This document shows, piece after piece, positions 13,023-25,658 of a stretch of 64,000 bases of DNA. The notes beneath the pieces are model-generated. The model searched no databases. It had not been told where the DNA came from and saw only the letters and a list, made by a program, of their open reading frames with translations. How positions within the stretch are numbered: the first letter of the stretch is position 1; each line of letters begins with the position of its first letter. The stretch is taken from positions 62,001-126,000 of the forward strand of contig JABSSW010000039.1 of the NCBI GenBank assembly GCA_018902385.1, written 5' to 3'. Source of the stretch: Physcia stellaris (taxonomy: Eukaryota; Ascomycota; Lecanoromycetes; Caliciales; Physciaceae). The translations under genes were made by a program, and so were the position numbers.

Positions 13023-13683
13023 ATTGCAAAAGAGAGATTACAACGACATCTCCAAAACCATCGATGCGATCTTAGCCAAGTCCAACAAAATTAGGCTGGT
13101 ATGGCGTGCACGCCCACTCTTAGGGACTTCAGGCCTGACACGCAAACACCTACCAAAATTTGGCATACAAACATGATCTCTACCAATATAAGGCATTACC
13201 CTGTAGGCAGGGTCTTTCCTCAAGCTGTTGAGCGGCAACTGATCCAGATCTAGAGAGAAAACCATGTGGCACTAGGCGAGACTGTTTACGGGTGTGTAAT
13301 GTCTCAGGCAGGCATGGGTCATTGATATAAATATACGAGCGCTTCAAGATAATGGGGACTGGCCGTGAAGGAGCCCCCTATAATACATGGCCATTGGATA
13401 TCGAAACCTTCGGATAGAGTTTGCTTTTGATGGCAATGAATGCATCCATTGTTTTCGGATCAGGTGCTTTAAATCTTCGAACGCTAATCTGTCTGGATCT
13501 GTGCCCATCCATCGCTGCACCGTTCCAATACAACCCAAGCTGGGCATATTGGGGGCGTAATTCGTGACCTGGAAACGATTATGCACCGTCTTGTTCTGTA
13601 GCTTTCGAGTGCTTGTGACGGGGTTTCGCGTGCTTTGACCTAGTGAAGCATGACCCACAGATTCTGAAGCCTAAGGCAATTTC
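13023..13683. other. Intergenic between convergent genes
   Basis: Three-prime ends of the membrane-protein gene (+) and LSm7 (-) face each other here. The small open frames at 13038-13265 and 13344-13658 (-) have no recognisable content. Confidence 0.5.
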
Positions 13684-14194
13684 TCAATCTTCCGCCTGGT
13701 TGAAGGGATTCTCGATCTGCTCGCTACCATCCACAGGCGATACCAACACCAGCAAGGTCCCCCGAGCCACGATGAGCCCAAGCGGGCGCGTGGATTCATT
13801 CCCTTCATCGTCTATGCGGCATGAGCAGTGCCGATTACCCATTGCAGTAGATGTCAATGCTCACCTCTCAGAGTCTCCTGCACATCATCCAGGACCAGAT
13901 TCATCAGTTGATCATAGCCCTTCAGAGTTCCGACCACTGCGGAATTCAACGGTTCATTAGCGCCCACATCCCCCAATCCAATAATGCAATTTGATGAAAT
14001 TCCATTTTCGACTGACCTTCTCGGCCCCCGTTGAACTTGACCGTGATTTGCTTGTCCATATATTTGGTCAGATCGAGAATGTTCTCCTTCTTTGGCTTCT
14101 CGGCCGACCCTCCGCTGCCACCACCTCGTCCACCGCGATGGTCCCCTCGCCGGGATGCACCGCGGCCACCACGAAAGTTACCTCGCTCGGACAT
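13684..14194 (-). CDS. lsm7: U6 snRNA-associated Sm-like protein LSm7
   Basis: Subunit of the Lsm rings: Lsm2-8 binds the 3' end of U6 snRNA in the nucleus and Lsm1-7 promotes mRNA decapping in the cytoplasm. Exons on the minus strand are 14194-14017, 13936-13865 and 13811-13684, in phase, 125 residues. The N-terminus is an RGG-rich stretch (residues 1-30). The Sm1 motif follows from ILDLTKYMDKQITVKFNGG through GTLKGYDQLMNLVLDD, and Sm2 is LGLIVARGTLLVLVSP. Introns of 80 and 53 bp interrupt Sm1 and the segment just after it. It is divergent from the Zn2Cys6 gene, with 466 bp between start codons. The family assignment rests on both Sm motifs and the length; LSm7 over other Lsm paralogues is favoured by the NLVLDDVQE segment. 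Confidence 0.93.
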
Positions 14195-14660
14195 GTAGCA
14201 TGGACGGGTGGATAGGGAGCTCTGAGTTGGTTATGGTGGGGGTGCGAGTGGAAAAAGGCGGCCTGGTTGAGTGCCGCTGCCGGATCTGCCGAGGCGAGGC
14301 GCAAGGTGGGTTGTCTGGGTGGGGCGGAGAAGGCGACGACAGATGGCACTTCCTTTTTCCCGTTTCCTTTTCCTTTCTTTTTCTCTTTTGGATCCTATGA
14401 TTCCCTTCTCTACATATGATGCGCACCCCGCCCTTGATCACCCAAAAAGCCGTTGACCCTTTCCGACTTCTTCCAATAGCGCGCAAAAAAGCAACACCCC
14501 TCCTCAGACTCCCGCCTCAGCGTGACCCTGCTCCTTCCGCTTGCTCGCGCTTTCCCGCTTTCCCGGTCAGCCACGGGCTGGACAAATAAAGGCTGAGAGC
14601 GGACTCCCAATTCAATTCTTCCTGAATCTCTACCTTTCAAATCACATTTTCACCGCGCAT
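14195..14660. promoter_or_regulatory. Divergent promoter region of lsm7 and the Zn2Cys6 gene
   Basis: The only DNA between two start codons pointing away from each other, so both promoters must lie here. Pyrimidine-rich stretches (14350-14400) and several purine-rich blocks are present. No TATA box is obvious. Confidence 0.6.
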
Positions 14661-16774
14661 ATGGCTACCTTGGACCTTCCTCTGCCTGAGAACGGCAATG
14701 CGAAAAGGAAGCGGAGCCCTTCCGCGGAAATACAGCCCACCCCAATCAAGGTCGCAAAAACTCAACATAATCACTTGCACATCAATTATCTCACCAAGCT
14801 GTATTCCGACCCCTTTCCGCTCATCTCAGCTGATGACAGTCTACCAACTCTCTTGTCACTTGTTCAGGATTACGATGGCGTTCTGCATAGGCATGAGAGC
14901 ATGGCGGGCAATCTTGGGGCGCGGCCATTGGGACCTATGCTTCTCAAGAAATTCGAGAGACTCTTCGATGGCCCCCCAAAGGTTCTGAGATCGCATGGCA
15001 AAGAGGGTACCAGCATTACATGGCTCGATGTGGTGGAGTTTGCGAAGAATAAGCCGGAGCAATTCAATCTCGAGAAGACGAGAGACGGCGTGCGGGTATG
15101 CCAATTTTACACGAAACAGAGCAGGGTTGAGATCACAGAAGACGATTACGAGCTCATCGCTTCGGGCATGCCTGCGAAGTTGATACCTCAACAGCCAATC
15201 GCTGAAGATGAGGAGAAAGAATTGGGGACGCTGGAGATACTGAGCAAGAATATCGAACATATCGTACAGCTCGCAGATCAGGGTATATCTACTCCGTAAT
15301 ACAAGACAAAAGGTACTAATCATCTCATAGTCTCCGCTCGAGCCCGTCAAATCAATCATCGTCTCAAACATCGCCAAAAGGCTATCAATAGCCGCCGTGA
15401 AGCAGAAGCTTCAGCATCCAGTCCTTTCAGTCCTCGCTCGTTCGCATCTAAAGTCGCCGATATGGGTCAGTCTGGCTATCAGGCAAACGGTGACACTCGT
15501 GCGTCCATGTCCCCGTCTTCAGGCTTCACGGCTGTCAATTCGAGGCACACCGAGCAATCGAACGGAAACACACCATCATTTGGAGCATCAGGCGCAATTC
15601 GTGCGGAGCTTCTATCAAAATTCTTCACAAATAGCGAGCGAGTTCCAAACAATCAAGAGTATGACCCCTCGCGACGAAGTTCGAATCTTTCAACATCCCG
15701 TGCAAAAGGTGGGGAGACAAAGGCAAATGCAAGGTCAGCCATTGAATCGGAATACTCGTCAGCTGCCATAAATAGTGCATCACCAAACCCAGTCCCGATC
15801 CCCAGTACTCCATCGTCTCTCCTACATCCTGCCAAGCCCTCAACCGCCGACCGTTCCGATGACAGCGGTCCCTACAAAGCAGAGATGGTCAGCCGGATGG
15901 AGTTACTGCAAAGGGGCGACCGGGTTATTCCACCGTGCGACAGGTGTAGAAGACTTCATATGGACTGCCTCAAGAACTTAACCGCATGCCTTGGCTGCAC
16001 AAAGAAGCATGCGAAGTGCAGCTGGAAGGACGTCACAGATGAGGAATTGCAGAATTACGCACGCCCTGAACCCCACATTGAGGAGCATGATGATGGTATG
16101 AGCGGACGATCGATTTCTCAGCCCGTTGTTGAGACACAGAAGAAGCAAGATTATGCTGAAGGCGTCAGAGACGAGGAATTGCTCGGCGAGGACGAAAGTG
16201 ACGATCCCGCCACTGACGGTGAGATCGTTAACGGCAATGGTCGCTATCCGCCCATTCAGGTCCATGTTGCAGGGAGTGTGCAGACTGCCAATGGTCAACT
16301 GGTCAAACGTGATACATCTGAGGAGCTAGACGTAGAGATGGAGCCAGAAGTGCAGCATGATATTGCGGAATTACAGGCAAATGACACAGCACCACTTCCG
16401 TCGCCCCCAGGAGCACCAGTCCCAGCACCAGCCTCTCTACCCGATCTTCCTTCTTCGATGACAGAAGCGCCCCCCAGCGTCGAGATGGAGGAGCAGAAGG
16501 TCCTAGTGCCGAAAATGTCACCCCAGCCAACGAGCTATGGGAACAGTGAATACGGTAATTTCAGCGCCGTAAATGGTAATGGCAACAACCCTACCAACAG
16601 GCACCTAACGGATGATCTCACGCCACCTCCAGCTCCTGCCTTGGATCAAGCTCCTTCGGACAGCCTGGATCTCCCGAAAAGACTTCTCAAGAAGATGTTG
16701 CGTACCCGTCAATCTCCGCGCCTTTGGTAACGATGGCATCTATGGCTCCCATGTCTGCAGGGAGCTCTGCCTGA
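14661..16774 (+). CDS. Zn(II)2Cys6 protein with conserved N-terminal region; frame broken near its 3' end
   Basis: Exons 14661-15282 and 15331 onward join in phase. The annotated frame stops at 16730, giving about 673 residues. The first 220 residues look like a folded conserved region (HINYLTKLYSDPFPLI, ITWLDVVEFAKNKPEQFNLEK). A cysteine cluster C-x2-C-x6-C-x6-C-x2-C-x6-C lies in the middle (CDRCRRLHMDC then CLGCTKKHAKC, coded at about 15936-16020) and fits a binuclear zinc cluster. The rest is Pro/Ser/Glu-rich. Just past 16671-16680 (ctcccgaaaa) the neighbouring frame reads EKTSQEDVAYPSISAPLV and ends at 16772-16774. One added base would join the frames and replace the odd basic tail. A zinc cluster in the middle of the protein, not at the N-terminus, is less usual for this class. 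DNA binding is likely; targets are unknown. Confidence 0.82.
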
Positions 16775-18171
16775 TGCATGGAGGCTTGAATAGGATCTGT
16801 CTCACAAAAGCGTTTACGTGTATGCTGCGAATCTCTCTTGGAATTTAGGGAAGGCGCTACCTAGGCGGTGATGGCAGGAGGAAAACAGTCCTTGATGGAC
16901 TCCTATATCTCTCAAAAGGTGATTCACACCACCTCGCTGGCTGAATCTCTCACTTTGCCTGACAGCCTTCTTACAATAGTGATGGTATATTATTGCGCTA
17001 GCCGAGATATGCTTACCATGATGCAACTCGCCCGGGACAAGATCCAGGAGGGCCGATAGAAGATAGGAACCACTTATCAGGTCAAGATTGCCCGTCATCA
17101 GAATTCAAAACGTAGATTGATATGAAATGAATTCTAGACCCCACGTATTTCCCAAGTCGGACTATCGCTTGTTCATTTCTTTTCTCCGACGGATAGTCGT
17201 GATCATGTGAGCAACCATGTAGGGATGAGACCCGCACTCAGTTTTGCCCGGGGTAAGAGTCTCATCGTCTTACACATATAACCCACTTTAGTTTTCCTTT
17301 TACCCAAATTCTTTGAGTATCAACTTTACCCGTTTAACAGTTCGCTCATTGTGCCGGTCAAGATCGTCAGTTCGAATGTAATATGTTCTCTTCTCATTTC
17401 TTTGATGTTTGTCTGGCGCGTTCACCACTTCGTTCATCGCGCTTTTCTCTCACGAATCAGGCGAAAGACACATACATAATCACTGGGCTTCTATCCACGA
17501 ATTCCCTACTCTTTTGCTATCATATCTTTCCCTTACAGCCATATCTGTTTAAACATGTGCTTTCACCATCATAGGGTTTCTTCCTCTCGTCTTTACTCGA
17601 CTATCGGTATATTACCTTTGTGAACAGGGTCTTGATGTCACTGCTTTCTTCTCCCTGACTATGTTTATATGTCATTCACTTCGATATAGTCACTCAGTAT
17701 CGAAGGTAGTTGGCAGGAATGTTTTGCATCTGATCCCTTTACTTTTTCCCCTGTTCTTTGCTCCCCTAAGACTACGGGAGTATTCCGCCGCGGGATAGAT
17801 TATGTTCTAGGGGTCACTGATTTAAGGTGTTTTCTGCCATTATCAACTGACATGAACAATTTCAAGCATTCGATGGTCCTCACTTTTCTCCAATCCCAGG
17901 AGTCAATTCCCGCAGATGATGACGTTTCGAGTCATCCTGCGAGCCTTCACTTGAAGAATTAGCAGGCGGCACGAGTATGGCAACCAATTACATCATACAA
18001 GAACGCAACCAAGTACTCCAGCAGGCTTATCCTCTTCAATTCATCACGGACGCTATTGTAATGAGGAACGATGACTTTCTCGGAAGAGCTGATTGAGGAA
18101 ATTCATCAAATTATTGAGTAGTTTTCAGAGGCATCTAACAGACATCATAAAGGCCGCACAACCACCGAGAA
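16775..18171. other. Left margin of the AT-rich block, no gene recognised
   Basis: Base composition becomes visibly richer in A and T from about 17.1 kb. A 63-codon frame at 16868-17059 has no recognisable content and probably belongs to the 3' flank of the Zn2Cys6 gene. Copy A of a direct repeat is in this stretch and is listed separately. Confidence 0.5.
17121..17265 (+). repeat. Direct repeat, copy A, left edge of AT-rich block
   Basis: Resembles 38683-38800 in the same orientation. Shared blocks include tatttc..c.a.gtcgg.ctatc..ttgttc, then gtgatcatgtg, then gggatgaga.ccgcactca. The copies differ by many transitions and a 16-base gap. The family is unknown. Confidence 0.6.
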
Positions 18172-18378
18172 TTGGCTTTTTCAAGAATCTTCGGTCCTAT
18201 GGAAAGGGGCTACGCGATAGTATTAGAGAAGCACAAATGTAGATCTCTACTTTACATTGGATCAACTTGGGGTGTTCAAAATCGTTGGCGAGTTCACAGG
18301 CAACGCATCGATGCTGGACGATCCCGACCACGCAAATCCATCGTCACTCCTCGATTCACGATTATATATGATGGATAA
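18172..18378 (+). pseudogene. GIY-YIG-like nuclease fragment
   Basis: A frame of 68 codons reads GYAIVLEKH..CRSLLYIGSTWG..NRWRVHRQRI. The spacing of a Y-I/V core, a YIGS element and a following R..H fits the start of a GIY-YIG domain. The fragment stops after about 56 residues of the domain and has no flanking coding sequence, so it is read as a relic of a fungal mobile-element or accessory gene. The domain call is by eye from three short motifs. Confidence 0.4.
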
Positions 18379-20162
18379 GAAAAAAAGAATATTGGTTTGG
18401 ATTCATTTAAACATTTGGAGATGAAGCGAGATGGGTATACTGGCAAGGTGTATACCGTCCATGCCTTTTGTTGTTGAATCGCAGGTCAATTTGCTTTCAT
18501 TGTTTTGAGTTGATATCCATTTCTGGTCATTTGCGGATTTATGTTGCTTCGCTTTGCAATACCATTCTACCTATCTACCCACTGACCTCCGCAATCTATG
18601 CTATTAAATCAAGAATCAAGAATCATGCCTCAAAAGCCCAGATCTTTGAACCTAACCTCATCTCTATCCTCCCATTCCGACGTCCTCCTAGTGCAAACAG
18701 GCGGGTATCCAACCCGGAACATCATCGCAATCAAAAGCCCGAATTCCCAGGTCGACAATGACCTTATAACCTTCCCCTTCGCTCATTTTCACAACCGATC
18801 AATGGGAGTTACGCGACAATGGATCCAGCTCGCTCCTAATGCACTTTGCAACTTGAGTCACAGAGATATCGCATCGACCTCTACGGAAAATCGGCATGGA
18901 AGCTTTGTTGAGATCTCACGATAGCTTGCTCACCAATGCAAAGGTATCGAAGGACCGGGAATGGCTCGGTGGGTGTTAGGGGTTTTGGTGCTTTGGAATG
19001 ATTGCTGATATATTAGTGCAGTTGAACTCCCGAGGGGGACTTTCCGGTGAACCATTGCGGGAAACAGAGAGGATTGATTCATGGACTCCCTGTGGTGAGT
19101 GGTCGGTGCTAGGTTTTTCTGTTGTTGACGACTTTGGATATTTGGAGTATGCTAGGAATCGATGAGAGCTCGATTTTCCCTTGTTTTGGTATTTTTCACC
19201 AGGGTTCAGTCTGCGAAGTGGTCAGCTTGACAATCGGCCTCACCAGTCAGATGACAATGTCACCAAAGCAATAGACAACTGGAAGTTCAAAATGTTCAGG
19301 AGGCTCAACAACCAAGCGGTCAAGTCTACCAAGAGGTGTTCCAGAAAGAATGACTAGATTATGAGCCAGAGACGAAAGGCAAGCTGGAGAAGATGCTCGA
19401 AAGTGTCAGCAGATTCAACTTGGCAGTTCTCACCCGAGTGGACAACCTTTACGCAAAAGTGTACGTCCGCGACAAGGTCAGGACCTCAGCCCGTTGTAAT
19501 GGCGAATTGGGTACGGTCATCCGAGAGAAGAATCAGCTTTGGCTAACTCGACTAATGGAGCTAGCAATGAACGAGATTTTGTGGCTTGGAGATGCTGGGA
19601 ATGTGTCATATACCACTTTGATTACAATCTTTATCACTTTATATTAACGATGGTATACCTTATGTATCCTTATCTGCAAACACTAACTACATCCACCATC
19701 CCCTACCAGGTGAAGCAGTCTCTCTCAGACAAACCCTGTAGGCAACATCTACCTCATCTCAGCAGAATTCATACAAGATAAAGGAAACGTGGACATGCGC
19801 TCTCTCTCGTGTATCCTTCTTAGCCATCAACTAAACGATCGCACGTTTGAGCATCCACTGGATCGAGATCGACGGAGACACTCCTCACCATCTCCATCAC
19901 ATCAAAATATTTGGGTCTGCTCTCACCTACGACCTGGTCATGGACTGCTGGATCGGTTGTAGCACATGGAGGAGAAAGCTCGCTCAACATGAGGTAACTC
20001 TACTGGAGATCGCGAGTTTAAGGCTGGAAGCCTGTGATCAAACATCGATTTCAGTGAAGGTATGTGCCCAAACCTGCAGACAGACTCAGCTGCAGATATT
20101 AAGCGCCTGTTTGGTGTTATCTCAAGTCAACGTCACGTACAGTTGCATTTCCTCAGAAGCTC
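18379..20162. other. AT-rich stretch, no gene recognised
   Basis: Only short frames. One at about 19393-19647 reads like former coding sequence (VSRFNLAVLTRVDNLYAKVYV) but matches nothing I know. Confidence 0.4.
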
Positions 20163-20642
20163 TTGAGTCGCTGCTTTCTCGGATGTCGGCACTTGGGAAA
20201 AGGCTTCGATGACAAATCGAAGTCCGGATTGAGAGACATGGCCACGCATCGACGCCTGTGCCATGCCACGGTCGCGCCCGACCTGGATCAGTTCTACCAC
20301 GGCGAAGTTGCATCCACTGGGAAAAAGAGCATCAAGAGTTGGCTCGAAAAGTACAAAGCGGACAATGGTGCGGCCATGTATTGGACATGGACTCGGCCGG
20401 CGACCAAATTGGATTCACCGGGCAATCGCGACGAATACGACGTTGGCAGACGCGCCCAAGCGTGCTTCACAATCCACATGCTTCACCATATAGGCAGGAA
20501 GCAGGGCCGAAAGTGCATTGTTTTCTGCGAATGGCCGTTTACGCAGTCGCTTGTGGAGATAGCTTTGCAGAATTTGAGCTTTCGAACCATTGTGATTCGG
20601 GCGAGGCACAAGCCTCTGGAGGTTCACCTATACTCATTTTGA
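20163..20642 (+). pseudogene. SNF2-type helicase C-terminal lobe, fragment
   Basis: An open stretch of 159 codons contains GRKCIVFCEWPFTQSLVEIA followed by LQNLSFRTIVIRARHKPLE. In SNF2-family ATPases the second RecA lobe has the same pattern: a hydrophobic strand ending in F-C-x-W, a helix, then a second strand and an R-A-x-H-K element. The preceding codons (about 20200-20460) look like coding sequence from the same gene. No N-terminal lobe lies upstream, and the frame ends right after the motif. It is probably part of a decayed copy of the gene type seen at 32.75-34.5 kb. Confidence 0.5.
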
Positions 20643-23600
20643 GGGCTCACGTAAGCAACTCTCAAGCGCTTGATACAAATTGACATGGCAGTATAGTTCG
20701 CACTGGTTTTCGAGTTTATGATAAAGAAGGTTGTGAAATATCCAGGCGTTAAGGGTTTTGAAGGCAAACAAGGTGAAAGAAAATGCACAGCTATTAGCCG
20801 GATATCTCAGATTGAACAATACTCAAGAGCTCAGAGACCTCATCTCCGGTGAGGTGATCAACGTGGACTTTCTGGACATCTGAAGTCGTGGGCGCGAGGC
20901 CGGATTCGGTGTCTCCGGGAACACGGCGTCCACTCGTATGATCATTTCCTCTCTCCTGGGTACGGTTGACGGTACGCAGAATAATCAACGGGAAGTAAAT
21001 TGGAAGACGTTGAGCCTTCCGCTGCCGAACGGGTACGTGAGGTAACAACGGCAGATCGTGTCGTGAGTGGTCGCGATGTATCGCTTGCTGAAATCCCAGT
21101 ATCCCATGGTCCTAGACTCGCCGGAGAAGATCCAGACGGAGCGTACCCCACTTCACTATGATTTCACCATTGAGAACTGAAAATGTGCGCATAGACTGCT
21201 GCAATATCTCTGGAGAGAGCATTATGAAGGTCGTGGGGGTTCATCGCGAGCTCAAAAGAATCGCGCCATCCGGCTTCGATATGTTAATCAAGCGCAGTTA
21301 GATAGCTACAACATCGACTCGGACGCGCCTTTGGTTATCGAGGACACCGATACAGCGCCACCAGCGAAGTTCACGTTCGATAGAGCCCGTCAAAATGCAA
21401 TCGCGAGGGCAATCCTAAGGGGAGTGAGCAAGGCCGCAGCGTCTGCGGAAATGACTCGATTTCGAAGCAAACAGTCTTCACGACCCATCAACGACCTAAT
21501 CGCCACGACAAAATACGACTATCAAAAGATTGACGACGCCGAGATTTAATTTTGATCAACGTGGACAAGAGGGAGCTAGACAAATGTATTCACCGCAAGC
21601 CCCTCACTCGCCGCGAACAGGCCGAGCTGGTAGACGACCTCTCTCATATGTGAGGCTGTCGAAGAGTGTTCTTGAGAGGTTGGTGAGATCGAAGGTAAAG
21701 TTATGGATAAAACTTGGGCTTCTGATGGTACTTTCGGCGCTCTATGGTTGCCGACACAAAAAACCTTCCGCGGAGTGTTTCTGAAAACCCCCCAAAAGGT
21801 TTAATCAGACAACTGGGTTTTGCAGCATTAAATTTGAACCATGTGTATGACAGCCCAGCTGGAGAAAACGGTGAAAACTGGCATGAGTATATCCAATGCG
21901 TCCAGTTCGTGCGTAAGGGATGGGGGCGTTGGAGGGCCGCGCAATTCATGGTGGAGTCGTCAATAGGCCCAATCAAGGGTAGAACGATTGTTTTCAATGA
22001 CAACAAGCATTTGGCGGCGCTAGTCGAAGATTGGCTAAAAGATATATACGCCGAAGCCTCAGAAACACCACTCCCGATGGAACTGTATGGTCAATCTGAG
22101 TCAAGAGACAAATTTCGACGAGAATCACCTTGATCCCCAGGGCATACTCACCATTCCCAAACCCGATATCACCTATGGAAAGGTAATATAACGATTAATA
22201 GCTTTGTACTCTCGGCCTCATCCTTCGGAGTCCCCGGGCGGATTTGGGCCTTGCGCCGAATATTTTCAGACTTCTTTTGCAATCTTGCAGTGATTTTGAA
22301 GCTACATGTAGCGAAAAAGGATGGCGAAAATTATTCGCGCCGACATGCCCACATTCTATGACCATATACGACAGATTTTGGAGAATCACCAAGTCGGTAA
22401 TGGCAAGATTTTTGACTTATCTGACTATTATCGAGGAGTTCCTTTGATTGACTTTTACCTGAATTGCTCATGGGTTTTTGCTTTATTCTACTTGTTTATG
22501 CTGTTTTGGCTCGACCAAATATCAAAGACCTTCTGCTTAGCAATCCTTCTGCTCCTCAATCCTTCTGCTCCTCAATCCTACTGTTCACGTTGCTCTGATC
22601 TCTCGATTTTATTTACGTTATCGAAGTCCTCTGTTTACTTCTCCCCAGATCTCAATGGGCTTTATCTTTTCCTTCGCTATATGATTAGGAATCTCTCGCG
22701 AGTTATTTCACGATGTCGCCCGCGGCGAAGACAAGTATCATCCCACATCTGGGCACCATGGCAGTATGAGTACGGATGTTGCGGCAAGATCTTACACCGA
22801 ACGTCTTCATGGGAAATCAAGTCAGTCTATCCAGGAACATTGAATTAGGCATGAAGCCATGCCGGGTCATCTCTCCAGACATTCAAGTCTCAGCGCACTT
22901 TCAAATGGACCTCTGAACACAATCCAGCAACGGGAGGTTGCACTCCTGACCAGGTTCGGACAATAAATTTAACGATGATTATAACGAACGCAAAAAAAAC
23001 GACGAAAATTAGCTCCTCCCCTTCCTCCTCGTTGTCGACGAATTTGTTGGGCTGAAATGTGTCTACCTGATGATATTGATACTATTCTCACCCAAGTTGG
23101 TATGAACGTCACTTAGATCAGGTTTTACTACTGCTCATAAGATCCAGCGCGATATCTATCGTAATCTGGATGGTGAGTGTGAAGACGACAGCGGGGACAA
23201 TGACGGCTCAGTTGGAGAAGATAACAGAGCTTTAGCTGAGAGACTGTGGTACTTTGAATATGCGGTCGGGCCGAATGATGAGGATGTGGAGTTGAATGAC
23301 GGGGGAACAAGAATGATAATGAGGACAAGATTGGAAATGGGGGTGAGATTGAAGATGATGATGAGATGAGAAGAACGACGATGAAGAATTCCCAACTCCT
23401 TTGAACTCACTTGAGGACTAATTATATATGTTCAAAGATATCTCTTTTTCAAGACTTGTTGATCGTCGAGGAGAAACACAATGATTGAAATCATTGCCAA
23501 TGACACAATTCAAAATAGCATTATTAGCTGAAATGCCGAGTGTCGTCACGCAGAAGCTGAAAGCAATTGCCAAAGCGATATGGACATCATCCCTCACCTA

Positions 23601-25444
23601 ATCGAGTACGCTGAAGGCTACAAGCGCGCCTCTAGCTGAATCGGATTGTGTTGGTTGGCTCGACTTGTACTCAACTGCTGTGAGTATAAAGCTCGTATCT
23701 ATCAATCAGAAGATCAAGAATGCTTGATGAAACATACATTGTTGGTAGATGCATACCTGGAAAGTCTTCACTTCAGATCCAATCATTGATATATACATGG
23801 ACAGACTTGACCACCAATTGGCGGAATACAACATCGTCACTTTCTCCAATACAGACCTTCGTTAGTGCTCTTATCTTGTGCATCTTGTTCTTAAACTCTC
23901 TTTCGCTAGCGGATGGCCATTTACCTAGTAAAGTTTTGAGTACATACTTGCTTTAATCATTTACAAGCCATTTCTTCAACCTCACCTTCCTTCGTCCATA
24001 CCTGCGCAACATAGCTTACATTCAAGTTCTCACTAATGATGAAGCCCTTTTCACTACCGTCCACGAATGCGTCATACAGGCTTGAAAGCACAGATATCAC
24101 CAATACAGATTTTGAAGCTTTATACACTCTGCCACCATCCAGTCCCGTTCCATTCAGTTCTTCACCACCTTACGCAAAATCAACTCAAATCATGTCAACT
24201 ACCCATTCCAACCACTCACAAGAGTCTCTTCACGATCTTCATGACGAAAACGTTCACTTTGAAAACGGGCCTTACTCGCCCCGGTCATAATCGAGCGCGG
24301 ATAGAAGATAGAATTCGAAGATAACTGCTCTTTCATTGCGGAAGAGTACTTGAAACCAACAAACCGTTGGCCATCTAATATAAAGGCCGTAATCACGTTA
24401 CATTCTGCTATGTTTCTCCTGATCTTTCGCAAACTCATATAGAGGTCTAGGGTCTTGTGTAGTGAGCTTTAAACGCTGAGCTGCGGCATCTCATGACGAA
24501 TCTGGCCTCTGCTATGTTGTTGTTTCTACGGCAATAGACATCGACCTTACCATGTCTGATGAGCCACACTTCGGGCTCAATCGGGACCGAGCTTGTGGCC
24601 CCTCTATTTGGTCATGATCGCGAAGACATTGAGAATCTCGCGGCTTACTCCTGCGCGGACAATCTTATATAGAACCGTTGCAGTGATAAAGCATGCACCG
24701 GTTTCAAGATTTGCGATGTTGCAATAGTTCCACCGATAACGCATAATCTCTAGTTCCTTGGACGTCACCAATTATGGGCAGAGATACCGTTGTGGATTTG
24801 AAGCAGTGGCGCCGCAGTCATGGATACAACCAGGCAAAGTCAGTAGCGACAACAGCAAAGGATTCCGCGCACGCTCTACTGTCACCAGAATTTCAGATGG
24901 ATGATATTTCTAGTGCTTATTTCTCAATGCATGTGGGATATACCTGCGTGTGTCCAGATTTCATCCAGCTTATTTAAGTTTTTAAAAATTTCTCAGCTCA
25001 TACAATTGAGGTAGGCGGTCCTTCTTATATTCACTTGCATCTCTTCTTTTACCAATGGAGTCTATATGATTAAGTACTGTGAGGAATAGAGTCTGAAGTC
25101 GCCTTCATCCAAATTCAATATCTCCGCATACCAGCGCTTGATGCCTTTCAATTTATATCACAAAGCAAAACTTTATCAAATCTAGCTTAAACAACACCCG
25201 CGGCAAATCAAGTGCAAGAACTGTACCATCTATCAGCCTAAAACGCTCAAATGTGGTGATTGTGGCCAGCATAAGCTCCTGACATAGTTCAGCCTCCAAC
25301 AGCGAAAGGACAATCGTGACAATCCAGTGAATTTTTTCAAATGCATTCTTTCAGTGGCACGCCAACGATTGACCCTCTGTGAACTGATCTATGAATTCGG
25401 CTAACGTTCAGTAGACATGCAAAACCTGCCGCTAGAACTCGCGA
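20643..25444. other. AT-rich stretch with unassigned coding-like remnants
   Basis: Short in-frame stretches that still look protein-like on the plus strand: about 21331-21549 (FDRARQNAIARAILRGVSKA), 21560-21650 (LDKCIHRKPLTRREQAEL), 21744-22133 (GLIRQLGFAALNLNHVYDS) and an acidic segment at about 23160-23330. They may come from one or more mobile-element cargo genes. A Cys-rich string (CKNCTIYQPKTLKCGDCG) occurs near 25215-25270. A tandem duplication of about 17 bp (aatccttctgctcctc) occurs near 22541-22575. Nothing here is intact and I assign no function. Confidence 0.4.
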
Positions 25445-25658
25445 AAGCTCCCAATGCTCGCAATTGTTAACTACATAACTAGTGCATAACTATGCACTAA
25501 CGGTTATTTCACAAATTTCGTAGTGTAGTTATGCAGAAATCCTCACTAGTGTAGTGACGGTTATGAGTTTCTTTGCACTAGTGATATCTAAAATTACTCG
25601 ACTAATGAAAAATACAGTCAAAAATGCGATTTTGTTAGTGATTTTGAGTTTTGATCAT

